This document shows positions 42,703-50,987 of a stretch of 64,000 nt of DNA, piece by piece (position 1 is the stretch's first letter; each line of letters opens with the position of its first letter). A program made the position numbers and the translations under genes. Source of the stretch: Dehalococcoidia bacterium (GTDB taxonomy: Bacteria; Chloroflexota; Dehalococcoidia; UBA2979). The stretch spans positions 31,787-95,786 of the forward strand of contig WHSU01000011.1 in NCBI GenBank assembly GCA_009379925.1, read 5' to 3'. The notes below the pieces were generated by a model. That model did no database searches. It saw only the letters and a list, made by a program, of their open reading frames with translations, and was not told the origin of the DNA.

Positions 42703-45700
42703 CTACTCGTAGCGCAGCGCCTCCGCGACCGAAACGCGGGACGCGCTGCGTGCCGGGATGAGCGTCATCAGTGCGGTGGCAATGTAGGCGCCCCCGATGA
42801 TGATGAGCAGCCGTAGCCACGGAATGCCGAAGTCGATCTCCGCCCCGTTGGTGAACTCGGGCGACGTCATCAGGTTGTACGAGAGCGCCGCCCCCAGCAC
42901 GAACCCCATGCCGATGCCCGTCAGCGCGATGAACGACGACTCCATGAAGAACGAGAGCGCTACCAACCGCCTCGAGTAACCGATGGCACGCATCATGCCG
43001 ATCTGCTGGCGGCGCTCCGCCACCGTGCGGAACGCGATCACGCCCAGCGCGGCGATGCCGACGATCAGACCGAGGCTCATGAAGGCCTCGAACAACACCG
43101 AGAAGGCGTCTGACTGGCCGGCGGAGTCCTGCACGCGCTGTGGCAATGACTCTGCCTGGACGCCCCGCTCCAGCAGACTGGACTCGATGCCGGCCGCCAC
43201 ATCGCTGGCAGCTTCGTCCGTCCCTGCCACTGTGGTGACGAAGAACGACCGTAGCGGGTCATCGGTGAGGTCGGCGACCACGTCCCCGTGCACGAATAGC
43301 GAGAGCCACTGCGGGACCACCCCGCTGACAACCGGCGACTCCACGAATCCGATGATGCGCAGGGTCCGCTCTTCACCCGTCTCACGGTCGCGTACGCTCA
43401 CCGGGATCGGCTCCCAGGGCGCGTCCTGGAGGCGGGTGATCGAGCCCTCGATGCTGAACACGTCGTCCGGGTTCATGAAGTTCGCCTGCTGGCTGACGGA
43501 CAACACCATTTCGTTGGCGACCATCACCGTGGGGTCCGTCTGAAGTGCCGCCAGCACAGCCTCGTCGGTGTCGTACCCGACGGCCGTCGTGGACATCGGG
43601 AAGTCGGCCGTGTCCAGGAACTCGGCATCGAGGCCGGCCAGCTGGTAGCCGTGGAACTCGTCGTCGGGCTCCCGCTCCGGCCGCAGTTCGGTCTCATCCC
43701 CCGTCGAAGTCAGCATGCCCACTGCGTCGATGTTGCTCTCGACGTCGTAACCCGCTTCGGTCAGTGCGACGCGCAGGTCCGCGACCGGGTTATTGGGGTT
43801 CGTGTCGGCCTGGATGTCGAACCCGCCCTTGGCCCCGTCACCCAGGAAGATCTGCGTGAAGTTGAAGTTGAGGGTCGCCATCACCACGAGCGAGAAGATC
43901 ACGAGGGTGAACATCGCCAGAGTCATGCCGGTCCGCAGCTTCGCGGCCAGCGGGTAGGACACGGCGGTGCGGATCGCAGGCGTGATTCCACCGAAGAGGC
44001 GCTGGAGCAGCCCCAGGCTCCCCAGCAGGCGGTCCGCGTTGAAGATCACGAAGACCGTGCTGGCCGCCGTGATGCAGATCCCCGAGACAAAGAACATCTC
44101 GATGTTGCCGAATACGTCCGTTTCGTGGCCCAGGCCGAACAGGCTGAGGAAGCCGTCGACCGGGTCGGTCCAGCCGTCGCCACCCTCGAGGAGCAGGTTG
44201 AACGGCATCGGCAGGAGCCAGAACCAGATCGTCAGCGCGGAGATGACCGCGAACGCGGGCCGCGACCGCACGCCGAAGTACACCGCGAGCATCGCGATCG
44301 CGAACAGGATCAACGTCGTGCCGGAGGTGTAGGCGAAGGCCTGGCCGGCGATCCAGCCGCCCCACCACGTCGCCAGTGCTCCGATGACGAGCATCACGAT
44401 GGCCCAGCCGCCGCTGTTGCGGTAGCGGTCCGCCCACCCCTTGGTCTTGAGCAGGAAGAAGCTGAGCAGGGCGACCACGTTGAAGAGCACCCACCAGAGG
44501 ATCAGGCCGGCGAACCCGAGCTTCGCCTTGGGGCGGCTGACGGCTCGGACGCCCCAGATGTAGAAGGCAATGATCAGGCCGACGACGAGCACCGGGATGG
44601 CATAGAACGCCAGCCCGAAGACGAACGAGAAGAACAGCAGCAACCCCGCGAGGAACACCAGTCCGATCCACAGCATGTACCAGAGCGCGCCGAACGTCGC
44701 CTTGAACAACGCGCCGGCACTCCGGTCCCGTGCCCGCAGAGGCTCCGGCTCGGGAATGTCGCGGATCGCGCGGACGATGTTCAGGTTCGCCGACCGCCAG
44801 GAAGCGAAGGCGACCGTGACGAACGTGATCACCACCCCGAGGAAGTAGGCGATCAGGAAGCCCGTCGGGTTGACGTGGAACTCGATGTTCAGGCCGAAGT
44901 CAGCGAACACCTGCCCCATCACGTAGATCAGCCCGTACGCCACGGCTAGGCCCAGGAGGGCCCCCACCAGCGCGGAGCCCAGGTTGTAGCTCATCCCCTC
45001 CGCGATGAACGACTGTGTGAGGTGCACGCGCTGCATGCCCACCGCGCGCGCCATCCCCATCTCCGAGCGCCGCTCGGCCGCAAGCATCACGAAGGTCAGG
45101 AAGATCAGCATCACCCCGGCGGCCATGGAGAACAGGCCGAAGACCAGAAAGAAGGTCACGAACAGCGATCCCACCAGCTCCGCGAGCTCGACCGCCTCCG
45201 CCTTGGTGATGAACGACGACACCGGCAGGCCTTGTGCCTCGGCGATCTCATCGAGCCGCTCGTCTACGGCGTCGTTGAGTTCCGTGCTGTCTCGCACGCC
45301 ACCGATGGTGGAGATCACGATCAGGTCGACGCGTTCGGGCTCGCCGAGGATATCGCGCACTCGATCGAGCGGCGCGACGATACCGCCGGCCGCCTGACCG
45401 CTCGTGAGGGCGGTCGAGGCCGTGAGCGCGTTGTCCTGGACGATGCCGGCAACGGTGAAGTCGTACGGCTCGTTCTCGACGAAAGTTGTGACGGTACCGC
45501 CCACCTCGAGCCGCACATCGTCGGCGAGCTGCTGCGAGACGTAGACCTCACCGGGCGCCAGGTCTGCCGCCAGTAGCCTCTCGCCGTCTGCGGTCAGCAG
45601 TGCGTTGAAGTCGTCCGCCGACGCCGGGTCAACGCCGACCAGGAGTGCGTTAGGCTCGGAGAGCCGCTCGCCCGGGTTCAGCGCCGGTACTGGCGTCTGG

Positions 45701-46104
45701 AGCACCCCCGTCAGGCCATCGACCCGGTCGTCGCCCGCGAAGCCCGCGCGGACGGCGTCCACATCGGACTGGGTGAGCCCGTCGCGTCCCTCGGCAGCCT
45801 CCAGGTCCTGGTCGAAGCCGGCTGCGATGTCGGCCTCACGGAAGTCGTTGTAGACGGTGCTGGTGACCGAATAGCCGACGGTGTCGCCGGTGGCGAACGC
45901 GGCGCTGATGATCAGCGTCGAGAGCATCAGCCCAATGATGATGAGCACCGTCTGCGCCTTGCGGCGCGCGATGTTGCGGAATCCCATCCGCACCAGTAGC
46001 GGATTCTTCCAGGCGATGTACCCGAGCACCCCGAAGATCACGACGACCATCACGATCAGGGCGATCAGGATCGACGTGAGCGGGATGCCGAAGAGTTTAT
46101 CCAC
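42703..46104 (-). CDS. Large FtsX-type ABC transporter permease (MacB/LolE-like)
   Basis: An 1133-residue inner-membrane permease. An N-terminal pair of helices (about 11-30 and 50-72; [21 protein letters not shown]) precedes an extracytoplasmic domain, a first FtsX block (about 315-445, with [25 protein letters not shown] in pieces), a highly hydrophobic central block of several helices (480-760), a second external domain, and a final FtsX block ending [18 protein letters not shown] and [14 protein letters not shown]. The duplicated FtsX domain is typical of exporters of lipids, lipoproteins or peptides rather than importers. The start overlaps the end of the ATPase gene by 8 bases. No adaptor protein gene is adjacent. 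Confidence 0.9.
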   Translation of the reverse strand: MDKLFGIPLTSILIALIVMVVVIFGVLGYIAWKNPLLVRMGFRNIARRKAQTVLIIIGLMLSTLIISAAFATGDTVGYSVTSTVYNDFREADIAAGFDQDLEAAEGRDGLTQSDVDAVRAGFAGDDRVDGLTGVLQTPVPALNPGERLSEPNALLVGVDPASADDFNALLTADGERLLAADLAPGEVYVSQQLADDVRLEVGGTVTTFVENEPYDFTVAGIVQDNALTASTALTSGQAAGGIVAPLDRVRDILGEPERVDLIVISTIGGVRDSTELNDAVDERLDEIAEAQGLPVSSFITKAEAVELAELVGSLFVTFFLVFGLFSMAAGVMLIFLTFVMLAAERRSEMGMARAVGMQRVHLTQSFIAEGMSYNLGSALVGALLGLAVAYGLIYVMGQVFADFGLNIEFHVNPTGFLIAYFLGVVITFVTVAFASWRSANLNIVRAIRDIPEPEPLRARDRSAGALFKATFGALWYMLWIGLVFLAGLLLFFSFVFGLAFYAIPVLVVGLIIAFYIWGVRAVSRPKAKLGFAGLILWWVLFNVVALLSFFLLKTKGWADRYRNSGGWAIVMLVIGALATWWGGWIAGQAFAYTSGTTLILFAIAMLAVYFGVRSRPAFAVISALTIWFWLLPMPFNLLLEGGDGWTDPVDGFLSLFGLGHETDVFGNIEMFFVSGICITAASTVFVIFNADRLLGSLGLLQRLFGGITPAIRTAVSYPLAAKLRTGMTLAMFTLVIFSLVVMATLNFNFTQIFLGDGAKGGFDIQADTNPNNPVADLRVALTEAGYDVESNIDAVGMLTSTGDETELRPEREPDDEFHGYQLAGLDAEFLDTADFPMSTTAVGYDTDEAVLAALQTDPTVMVANEMVLSVSQQANFMNPDDVFSIEGSITRLQDAPWEPIPVSVRDRETGEERTLRIIGFVESPVVSGVVPQWLSLFVHGDVVADLTDDPLRSFFVTTVAGTDEAASDVAAGIESSLLERGVQAESLPQRVQDSAGQSDAFSVLFEAFMSLGLIVGIAALGVIAFRTVAERRQQIGMMRAIGYSRRLVALSFFMESSFIALTGIGMGFVLGAALSYNLMTSPEFTNGAEIDFGIPWLRLLIIIGGAYIATALMTLIPARSASRVSVAEALRYE

Positions 46105-46834
46105 GCGCGGCCTCCGTGACCTGTTCCGGGGCCTCGATGCGGCCGGTCACCCGCTCTTCGCTCTCGATCTGGCCGTCACGCATGTGAATGATGCGGTGGC
46201 ACCGCTGGGCGATGCCGGGGTCGTGCGTCACGATCACGAACGTCTGCTGCTGCTCGCGGTTCAGGTCCTGCATCAGGGTCATGATCTGGTCGGCGGTGGT
46301 GGAGTCCAGGTCACCCGTCGGCTCGTCGGCCCACACGATCGCGGGGTCGTTGACCAGGGCGCGCGCGATCGTCACGCGCTGCCGCTGACCGCCCGAAAGC
46401 TGCGCGGGCCGGTGTCCGGCCCAGTCCGCGAGTCCCACACGCTCCAGGGCCGCGAGCGCCTTCGGCCGTGCCTCCGAGGCCGGGGTGCCCGAGACGAGGA
46501 GCGGCAGTTCCACATTCTCTACGGCCGAGAGGACCGGCAGCAGGTTGTAGAACTGGAAGATGAAGCCCATCCGCCGTGCGCGGTAGGACGTCTTGGTGTT
46601 GTCGTCCAGCGTGCTGATATCGGTGCCCTCGATGCGGATCAGGCCATTCGTAGGCTCGTCGATGCCGGAGGCGCAGTTGAGGAGCGTCGTCTTGCCGCAA
46701 CCAGACGGTCCCATGATCGCGACCATCTCGCCGCGCGGGACATCCAGGGTCACGCCGTTCAGGGCGTGCACCGTCACCGCACCGGTGTCGTAGGTCTTCA
46801 CGAGGTCGCGGACCTCGATAATCGCGTCAGGCAT
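46097..46834 (-). CDS. ABC transporter ATP-binding protein (LolD/MacB-type)
   Basis: ATPase partner of the FtsX permease, 245 residues. Walker [11 protein letters not shown]-loop FQFYNLLP, signature LSGGQRQRV, Walker [14 protein letters not shown] and the switch His in VTHDPG are all present. The opening [27 protein letters not shown] is characteristic of the LolD/MacB group. ATG 46834 was chosen because homology starts there, though no ribosome site is visible; ATG 46868 gives an extra 11 residues. The stop region overlaps the permease start by 8 bases. A palindrome at 47089-47106, in the spacer to the divergent LiaF-like genes, may be its operator. Confidence 0.95.
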   Translation of the reverse strand: MPDAIIEVRDLVKTYDTGAVTVHALNGVTLDVPRGEMVAIMGPSGCGKTTLLNCASGIDEPTNGLIRIEGTDISTLDDNTKTSYRARRMGFIFQFYNLLPVLSAVENVELPLLVSGTPASEARPKALAALERVGLADWAGHRPAQLSGGQRQRVTIARALVNDPAIVWADEPTGDLDSTTADQIMTLMQDLNREQQQTFVIVTHDPGIAQRCHRIIHMRDGQIESEERVTGRIEAPEQVTEAARG

Positions 46835-47221
46835 GTGCGAACTCGATTCGTTGCGCGGGAGCAGCATGGTTGAGAGGGGTTCCGGGAGGCGCTGAGGCGG
46901 GCTGAACGGCCACAAACAGTCGACGACGGCCGGGCCGGGGCGTCAAGCGGGAAGCCTTCAACGAGCGCGCGTAGGGATGGGATTGCGAGGAACGACGAAG
47001 CGCGTCGAGGCGTCGTGACGGTGGCATTGGACCGGATGCCCCCTGTTTGGCCGCCGTGCGATCTGTGCGCGGCGCAGACAATTGAGGGTGAGTGATGATT
47101 CATTCACGGTCAAGCGTTGCCGTGGGCGAGGAGGCAGTCACAGGGGGCCGCAGCGGTGGCCCGCTACAATGCGGGCGACGCGGTGGGCGCCGGGCCGGCG
47201 CTTCCGAGAGAAGGAGGGGCC
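46835..47221. other. 387-base divergent intergenic region
   Basis: Separates the ABC exporter operon (minus) from the LiaF-like genes (plus). It holds a near-palindrome at 47089-47106 and a TACAAT box at 47165-47170, 51 bases before the GTG at 47222. I see no protein gene in it. Confidence 0.5.
47089..47106. promoter_or_regulatory. Candidate regulator-binding palindrome
   Basis: TGAGTGA-TGAT-TCATTCA, 7-bp arms with one mismatch and a 4-base centre; flanking G and C extend it to 8-bp arms. Size and form resemble TetR- or GntR-family operators. No regulator gene is adjacent. Confidence 0.45.
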
Positions 47222-47386
47222 GTGGCGCTCGGCGTCGTGCTCATCATCATCGGGACCTTGTTTCTGCTCGACTCCCTCGGCGTCATCGACGGCGTCGGCT
47301 TCCGTGAACTGTGGCCCGTCATCCTGATCGCGATCGGCGTGGTGATCGTGTACGACCGCATCCGCCGCGTGATGCGCCGCCGCTAG
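47222..47386 (+). CDS. Small LiaF-like/DUF5668 membrane protein
   Basis: A 54-residue protein with two hydrophobic helices: ALGVVLIIIGTLFLLDSLG and ELWPVILIAIGVVIVYD, then a basic tail RIRRVMRRR. The GxxLIxxGxxFLLxxxG ... LWPxxLIxxG pattern is that of the LiaF transmembrane/DUF5668 family. GTG 47222 has AGGAGG 5 bases upstream, so I reject the longer frame. The next gene, also LiaF-like, begins 12 bases later and probably shares the transcript. Relatives sense or restrain cell-envelope stress systems, but no LiaRS-type genes are here. Confidence 0.8.
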   Translation: MALGVVLIIIGTLFLLDSLGVIDGVGFRELWPVILIAIGVVIVYDRIRRVMRRR

Positions 47387-47398
47387 CCGGAGAGCCGC

Positions 47399-47974
47399 GT
47401 GACCTCTCGCCTGCGTGACGTGCTGCCGATTACCGTCGGCACCTACCTGGTGCTGCTCGGTGTGATCTTCCTGCTCGACAGCACGGGCACCCACCCGATC
47501 GGCGTGGCGGGCTTGGTCGAGGGCGCGATCGGGCTAGCGATGGTCGCGCTCGGCGTGCTCGGCGTGCTCGCCGCCCTCCGTGTGCGACGCGTCTCCCGGC
47601 GGCTGCGCCGCGCCTTCGGCCACGTCCGCTCCGCGGAGGGCTGGTCGATTGAGGACGCCGTGATCCAGACCGTGATGGGCGACATCCAGTTGGACCTCCG
47701 GGACGCCTCGTTACCGGAGGGTGACACGGACCTGACGCTCCTCTGCTGGATCGGTGAGATCCATGTCGTCGTACCGGCCGACCTTGGCCTGGATGTGACG
47801 GCGCAGGCGATCGTCGGCACGGTCGAGGTGATGGGCGTGCGCGAGGAGGGGGTGATCCGGGACATTCACGTGCGCTCGGACGGCTTCGACGGCTCGCCTC
47901 GGCGGCTGACCATGCGCCTCTCAACCTTCATCGGCGAGTTGTCCGTCGAGCAGGACGGACGGTCGAGGCGGTAG
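47399..47974 (+). CDS. LiaF-like cell-envelope protein
   Basis: A 191-residue protein. Two N-terminal helices (ITVGTYLVLLGVIFLLDSTG; GAIGLAMVALGVLGVLAAL) are followed by a cytoplasmic beta-rich domain: VMGDIQLDLRDASLPEGDTDLTLLCWIGEIHVVVPADLGLDV in order, with a second repeat-like VGTVEVMGVREEGV. This is the C-terminal LiaF/DUF2154 arrangement, in which the beta domain controls a two-component system in Firmicutes. The start is GTG 47399, with GGAG about 6 bases before. Its role in this organism is unknown. Confidence 0.82.
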   Translation: MTSRLRDVLPITVGTYLVLLGVIFLLDSTGTHPIGVAGLVEGAIGLAMVALGVLGVLAALRVRRVSRRLRRAFGHVRSAEGWSIEDAVIQTVMGDIQLDLRDASLPEGDTDLTLLCWIGEIHVVVPADLGLDVTAQAIVGTVEVMGVREEGVIRDIHVRSDGFDGSPRRLTMRLSTFIGELSVEQDGRSRR

Positions 47975-48045
47975 CGGGGCGTCCACAGACACTCGGTCGA
48001 ATCCGCTAGGCTGACCACGGCGATCCAGCGACGGGAGCACGCCCC

Positions 48046-48291
48046 ATGACCACCACATCCGACGGCCTCGAGAACGAGCAGGCAGAGTTCGAACGCCGCG
48101 CGGCTCGGGCGCCTGCCGTGCCGCGTATGCCCGAGGTCCCGGCGGCTGCTCAGTCCCCCACCGTATCTACCCCGGCACGGGCGCGGCCGGCCGCGCTGGC
48201 ATTCGTCGACCCCTCCGCGCCTACGGCCATCGGCGCCGTCTGTTCGCCGGACGACCCCGACTGCGTCGCCGGCGACACACCCGCGGAGTAG
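48046..48291 (+). CDS. Small Pro/Ala-rich protein of unknown function
   Basis: An 81-residue frame, Ala/Pro/Thr-rich and probably disordered, with a single CSPDDPDC segment near the C-terminus that holds its two cysteines. The ribosome site GGGAG lies 8 bases before ATG 48046 and TAGGCT, a -10-like box, 33 bases before it. A terminator-like hairpin follows. It has no similarity I recognise; I list it because signals at both ends are consistent. Confidence 0.5.
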   Translation: MTTTSDGLENEQAEFERRAARAPAVPRMPEVPAAAQSPTVSTPARARPAALAFVDPSAPTAIGAVCSPDDPDCVAGDTPAE

Positions 48292-48357
48292 CCCCTCCGG
48301 TCGCGCCTATAGCCTCCTCCGGCGAGCCTCCCTCGACAATCCGGTTCCGAGACGACG

Positions 48358-48383
48358 GAGGGGCCGCCAGTTGGCGGCCCCTC
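48358..48383. terminator. Terminator-like hairpin
   Basis: Perfect 12-bp inverted repeat (GAGGGGCCGCCA and TGGCGGCCCCTC, two bases between), between the small gene ending at 48291 and the convergent micropeptide gene ending at 48466. There is no U-tract, but it is probably bidirectional. Confidence 0.6.
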
Positions 48384-48465
48384 GCATGTCGTCGTGCTAC
48401 GACGTACCGTCCACCGGCGGCGTCGAGCCCTCCGCTCCTCAGACCCTCGATCGCGGCCGCCTGGG

Positions 48466-48531
48466 TTAGAAGATGAGGATCAGGATGATGATGATGAGAA
48501 GCAGTGTGAGCAGGCCACCGCCGATGTACAT
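48466..48531 (-). CDS. 21-residue hydrophobic micropeptide
   Basis: Begins MYIGGGLLTLLLIIIILIL and ends IF before TAA: one transmembrane-length helix with a small glycine cap and no charged residue. ATG 48531 has a strong GGAGGAC ribosome site 4-6 bases upstream. A TTGTCA/TAGCGT pair (19-base spacer) lies upstream, its -10 36 bases before the start. Hydrophobic one-helix peptides of this size are widespread, often unannotated, and typically regulate membrane complexes. From 48532 to 48868 I see no other gene. Confidence 0.6.
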   Translation of the reverse strand: MYIGGGLLTLLLIIIILILIF

Positions 48532-48868
48532 GGAGTCCTCCGTCTGGTTCGCCGGTCTACCACGATCACGCTACGCAGGCGGTGCATCGGAATGACAACG
48601 ACCACAGAATCCACGCTCTAGATTCCGTTGCAGTACGATGCGACCTCAGAAGAGGAAGCTTGCGAACTCGCGAGCGAATCGCCGATGCGGAGCCGTACCG
48701 GACCGCCGCTGGACCGTCAGCGGCGGATCCCGCAGCGGACTCCGCGGCCAGCGGCCCACTCCCCAATGCCTGACGGAATTGTGCGGCTCCCGTCAGCCGC
48801 CCAACGGCGGCCACCGGTACGTTCTGGCGGTCCCGTGTCCGACGCGTATCCCGTGGGGGGTGGTGCAG

Positions 48869-49048
48869 GTGCTCGAACGACTGCTATGCCGGGTAGGTCT
48901 CCACTACGTCTGGAGGGTGGAGGAACGCCGGGTGTGCCAGCGCTGCGGCGCGGCGTGGGACGACTGGTCCGCCATCGACTACGGCGTCGAGCAGCGCGAC
49001 TACGCGGTCCCTCCCGTCGCGGTGACGAAGGACGTTGACGCGGCCTGA
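48869..49048 (+). CDS. 59-residue putative zinc-ribbon protein
   Basis: Starts MLERLLCRVGLHYVWR and continues to VCQRCGAAWDDWS, giving probable ligands C7, H12, C23 and C26. The GTG at 48869 has a G-run about 8 bases upstream; GTG 48863 is two codons earlier. The C-x4-H ... C-x2-C layout and W-rich linker resemble very small zinc-ribbon proteins such as the one at 18976, though the sequences are not close. The glyoxalase-like gene follows 97 bases later. No function can be assigned. Confidence 0.55.
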   Translation: MLERLLCRVGLHYVWRVEERRVCQRCGAAWDDWSAIDYGVEQRDYAVPPVAVTKDVDAA

Positions 49049-49145
49049 GGCGCTCCCGGCGGCTACCCCGCTGACCTGTCCCTCGGCGTATTGTGCTCCT
49101 GGCAGCCGGAGGGCGAACCTCCGGGTTCGATTGGAGCAAGCGCCC

Positions 49146-49541
49146 GTGACCTTCGCGATCAACCACATCCACCTCAAGTCGAACGACCCGTCGACATCGG
49201 CCGCGTGGTGGGCGACGGCGTTCAACTTCAAGATCATCAGCGACACGGTCCGCGAGGGCCTGGGCGACCGCTTCGTGGTCTGTGAGAGCGAGAACGGCAT
49301 CCGCGTGAACATCTCGGGTGCCCGCACGGGTGAGACTCTGGGTCCCGGCAACGCGGACGTCCACGAGGGTCTGGAGCACTTCGGCCTCGACTCGCGGGAC
49401 CTCGAGGCGGACATCGCGCGGCTGGAAGGCCTCGGCGCGAAGCTCCTCGACGGCCCCACGGACACCGGTGCCGCCCGCATCTGCTTTCTCCGCGCCCCGG
49501 ACGATGTGCGTATCGAGCTGATCCAGCGGGTCGCACCGTAG
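49146..49541 (+). CDS. VOC-family (glyoxalase/bleomycin-resistance fold) protein
   Basis: A 131-residue metal-dependent dioxygenase/glyoxalase-fold protein. It begins MTFAINHIHLKSNDPSTSAAWW with the metal-binding His in the first strand, continues ARTGET...HFGLDSRDLEADIARLEGLGAKL, and ends ICFLRAPDDVRIELIQ with the second-half metal-ligand Glu. All are the family's paired beta-alpha-beta-beta-beta features. GTG 49146 has GGAG 11 bases upstream; TATTGT lies about 50 bases upstream. The gene is 31 bases before a YciI-like gene. The substrate is unknown. Confidence 0.82.
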   Translation: MTFAINHIHLKSNDPSTSAAWWATAFNFKIISDTVREGLGDRFVVCESENGIRVNISGARTGETLGPGNADVHEGLEHFGLDSRDLEADIARLEGLGAKLLDGPTDTGAARICFLRAPDDVRIELIQRVAP

Positions 49542-49572
49542 GCGTGCCGGCCAGGACGTTGAGGGACACCGG

Positions 49573-49857
49573 ATGGCGCACTACATGTTGTTCTACGACT
49601 ACGTCGAGGACGTGGTCTCGCGACGCCAGCCGCACCGGGCCGAGCACCTGACGCTCGTGAGGGCGGGCCTCGAACGGGGGGAGCTGGTTATGGCGGGCGC
49701 ATGGGCCGACCCGGTGGACGGCGCCGCACTGGTGTTCCACGTCGACGATCGGGCGAAGGTCGAAGCCTTCGTCGAGCGTGACCCGTACGTACAGAACGGC
49801 CTCGTCACCGCCTGGCGTATCCGCGAGTGGAGCGTCGTCGTCGGTGGGGCGCAGTAG
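49573..49857 (+). CDS. YciI-like protein
   Basis: A 94-residue ferredoxin-like-fold protein. It begins AHYMLFYDYVEDVVSRR and includes RAEHLTLVRAGLERGELVMAGAWADPVDGA, with the conserved H and D pair of YciI (HLTLVR; ADP), and ends DPYVQNGLVTAWRIREW. YciI-domain proteins are thought to be small hydrolytic or isomerase-like enzymes, often beside dehydrogenases or dioxygenases. It lies between a glyoxalase-like gene and an enoyl-CoA hydratase, in the same direction, suggesting a small catabolic operon. Confidence 0.87.
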   Translation: MAHYMLFYDYVEDVVSRRQPHRAEHLTLVRAGLERGELVMAGAWADPVDGAALVFHVDDRAKVEAFVERDPYVQNGLVTAWRIREWSVVVGGAQ

Positions 49858-49944
49858 TCCATCGGGCCATCGAGCGCCTGACTGGACTCGATGCGAGACT
49901 GGCTCAGTCCACCACCGAAGACCCCGTCCGAAAGGAAGGCCGCC

Positions 49945-50772
49945 ATGATCGACGAGACCCGGGTCCACTATGAGACGCGCCTCGATGGCGGCATCGCCGT
50001 CATCAGCATGGCGCGCGAGCGGTACCGGAACGCCCTGAGCCAGCAGATGATGGAGGCGCTCGACGGCGCCTTCCGGCAGGCGGAGGATGACCCGCAGGTG
50101 CGCGTCATCGTGCTTCGCGGCGAAGGGCCAGTGTTCTCCGCCGGACATGACCTCGGCTCACCGGACGCCCTCCAGACGCGCGCGGAGCGCGAGGGCCAGA
50201 GCATGGGCCAGCGCTACCCACGGACGCGCGGGATGGACGTGGAGCCGCACCTGCGCTGGCGCAACATTCCGAAGCCCACGATCGCCATGGTGCAGGGCCA
50301 CTGCATCTACGCGGCCTGGATGCTGGCCTCCGCCATGGACGTCATCTTCGCCGCGGAGGACGCGCAGTTCCTCCCAACGAACTTCGCGTACTTCTCGGTG
50401 CCGTGGGACATCGGTGCGCGGCGTGCGAAGTACCTGATGTACGACAACCGCTTCATCGACGCTCGGGAGGCGATGGACTGGGGCTTCGTACAGGATGTCT
50501 TCCCGCTCGACCAGCTGGAGGCGAAGACGATGGCGTACGCCGAGCGCGTGGCGGCGCAGGACCCCTTCCAGCTGCGCATGATGAAGCACTCGATCCATCA
50601 GATGCAGGAGATCCAGGGTTTCACACCGCACATCCTCTCCTCGTACTCCGACCGCATGGTGCGCGCCGCCAACACGGAGGTGCCGATCAGCGAGGAGACC
50701 GAGGCCGGCAAGCGCCGCCGCTACCTGAGCGTGGAACGCGCGCGCGCCAACCATGAGGCCGGCGATACCTAG
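49945..50772 (+). CDS. Enoyl-CoA hydratase/isomerase (crotonase family)
   Basis: A 275-residue crotonase-fold enzyme. Oxyanion-hole segments are FSAGHDLGSP and VQGHCIYAAWMLASAMDVIFAA in order; RNALSQQMMEALDGAF is the usual N-terminal helix. The acid/base glutamates of true hydratases are not obvious in the HCIYAAW segment, so the reaction could be isomerisation or another crotonase chemistry. ATG 49945 has AAGGAAGG about 5 bases upstream. It is 87 bases after the YciI-like gene. This is an intact paralogue of the frameshifted gene at 31435. Confidence 0.9.
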   Translation: MIDETRVHYETRLDGGIAVISMARERYRNALSQQMMEALDGAFRQAEDDPQVRVIVLRGEGPVFSAGHDLGSPDALQTRAEREGQSMGQRYPRTRGMDVEPHLRWRNIPKPTIAMVQGHCIYAAWMLASAMDVIFAAEDAQFLPTNFAYFSVPWDIGARRAKYLMYDNRFIDAREAMDWGFVQDVFPLDQLEAKTMAYAERVAAQDPFQLRMMKHSIHQMQEIQGFTPHILSSYSDRMVRAANTEVPISEETEAGKRRRYLSVERARANHEAGDT

Positions 50773-50987
50773 AGGGCCGGACAAGCACCGAGCGACACGC
50801 CCGCCGCTCGAGACACAGCGGGGCCAGGCCCTGCGCAAGGGGACGCTACCGCCACCCAGGTCGTAGACCCGCCCGGCGCCTCGCGAGGGGTGTCGTGTCG
50901 GACCTCGACCGATGACCTAGACTGGCGCTGCGTTCCCGTGCCGCCGGGCGCCTCGCCCTTGCGTCCGACCAGCCGGGAAGCCTGCGA

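Noticed and set aside
48481..48500. GAT/ATG trinucleotide run as a microsatellite
   Set aside because: It is explained by consecutive ATC (Ile) codons of the 21-residue peptide on the minus strand.
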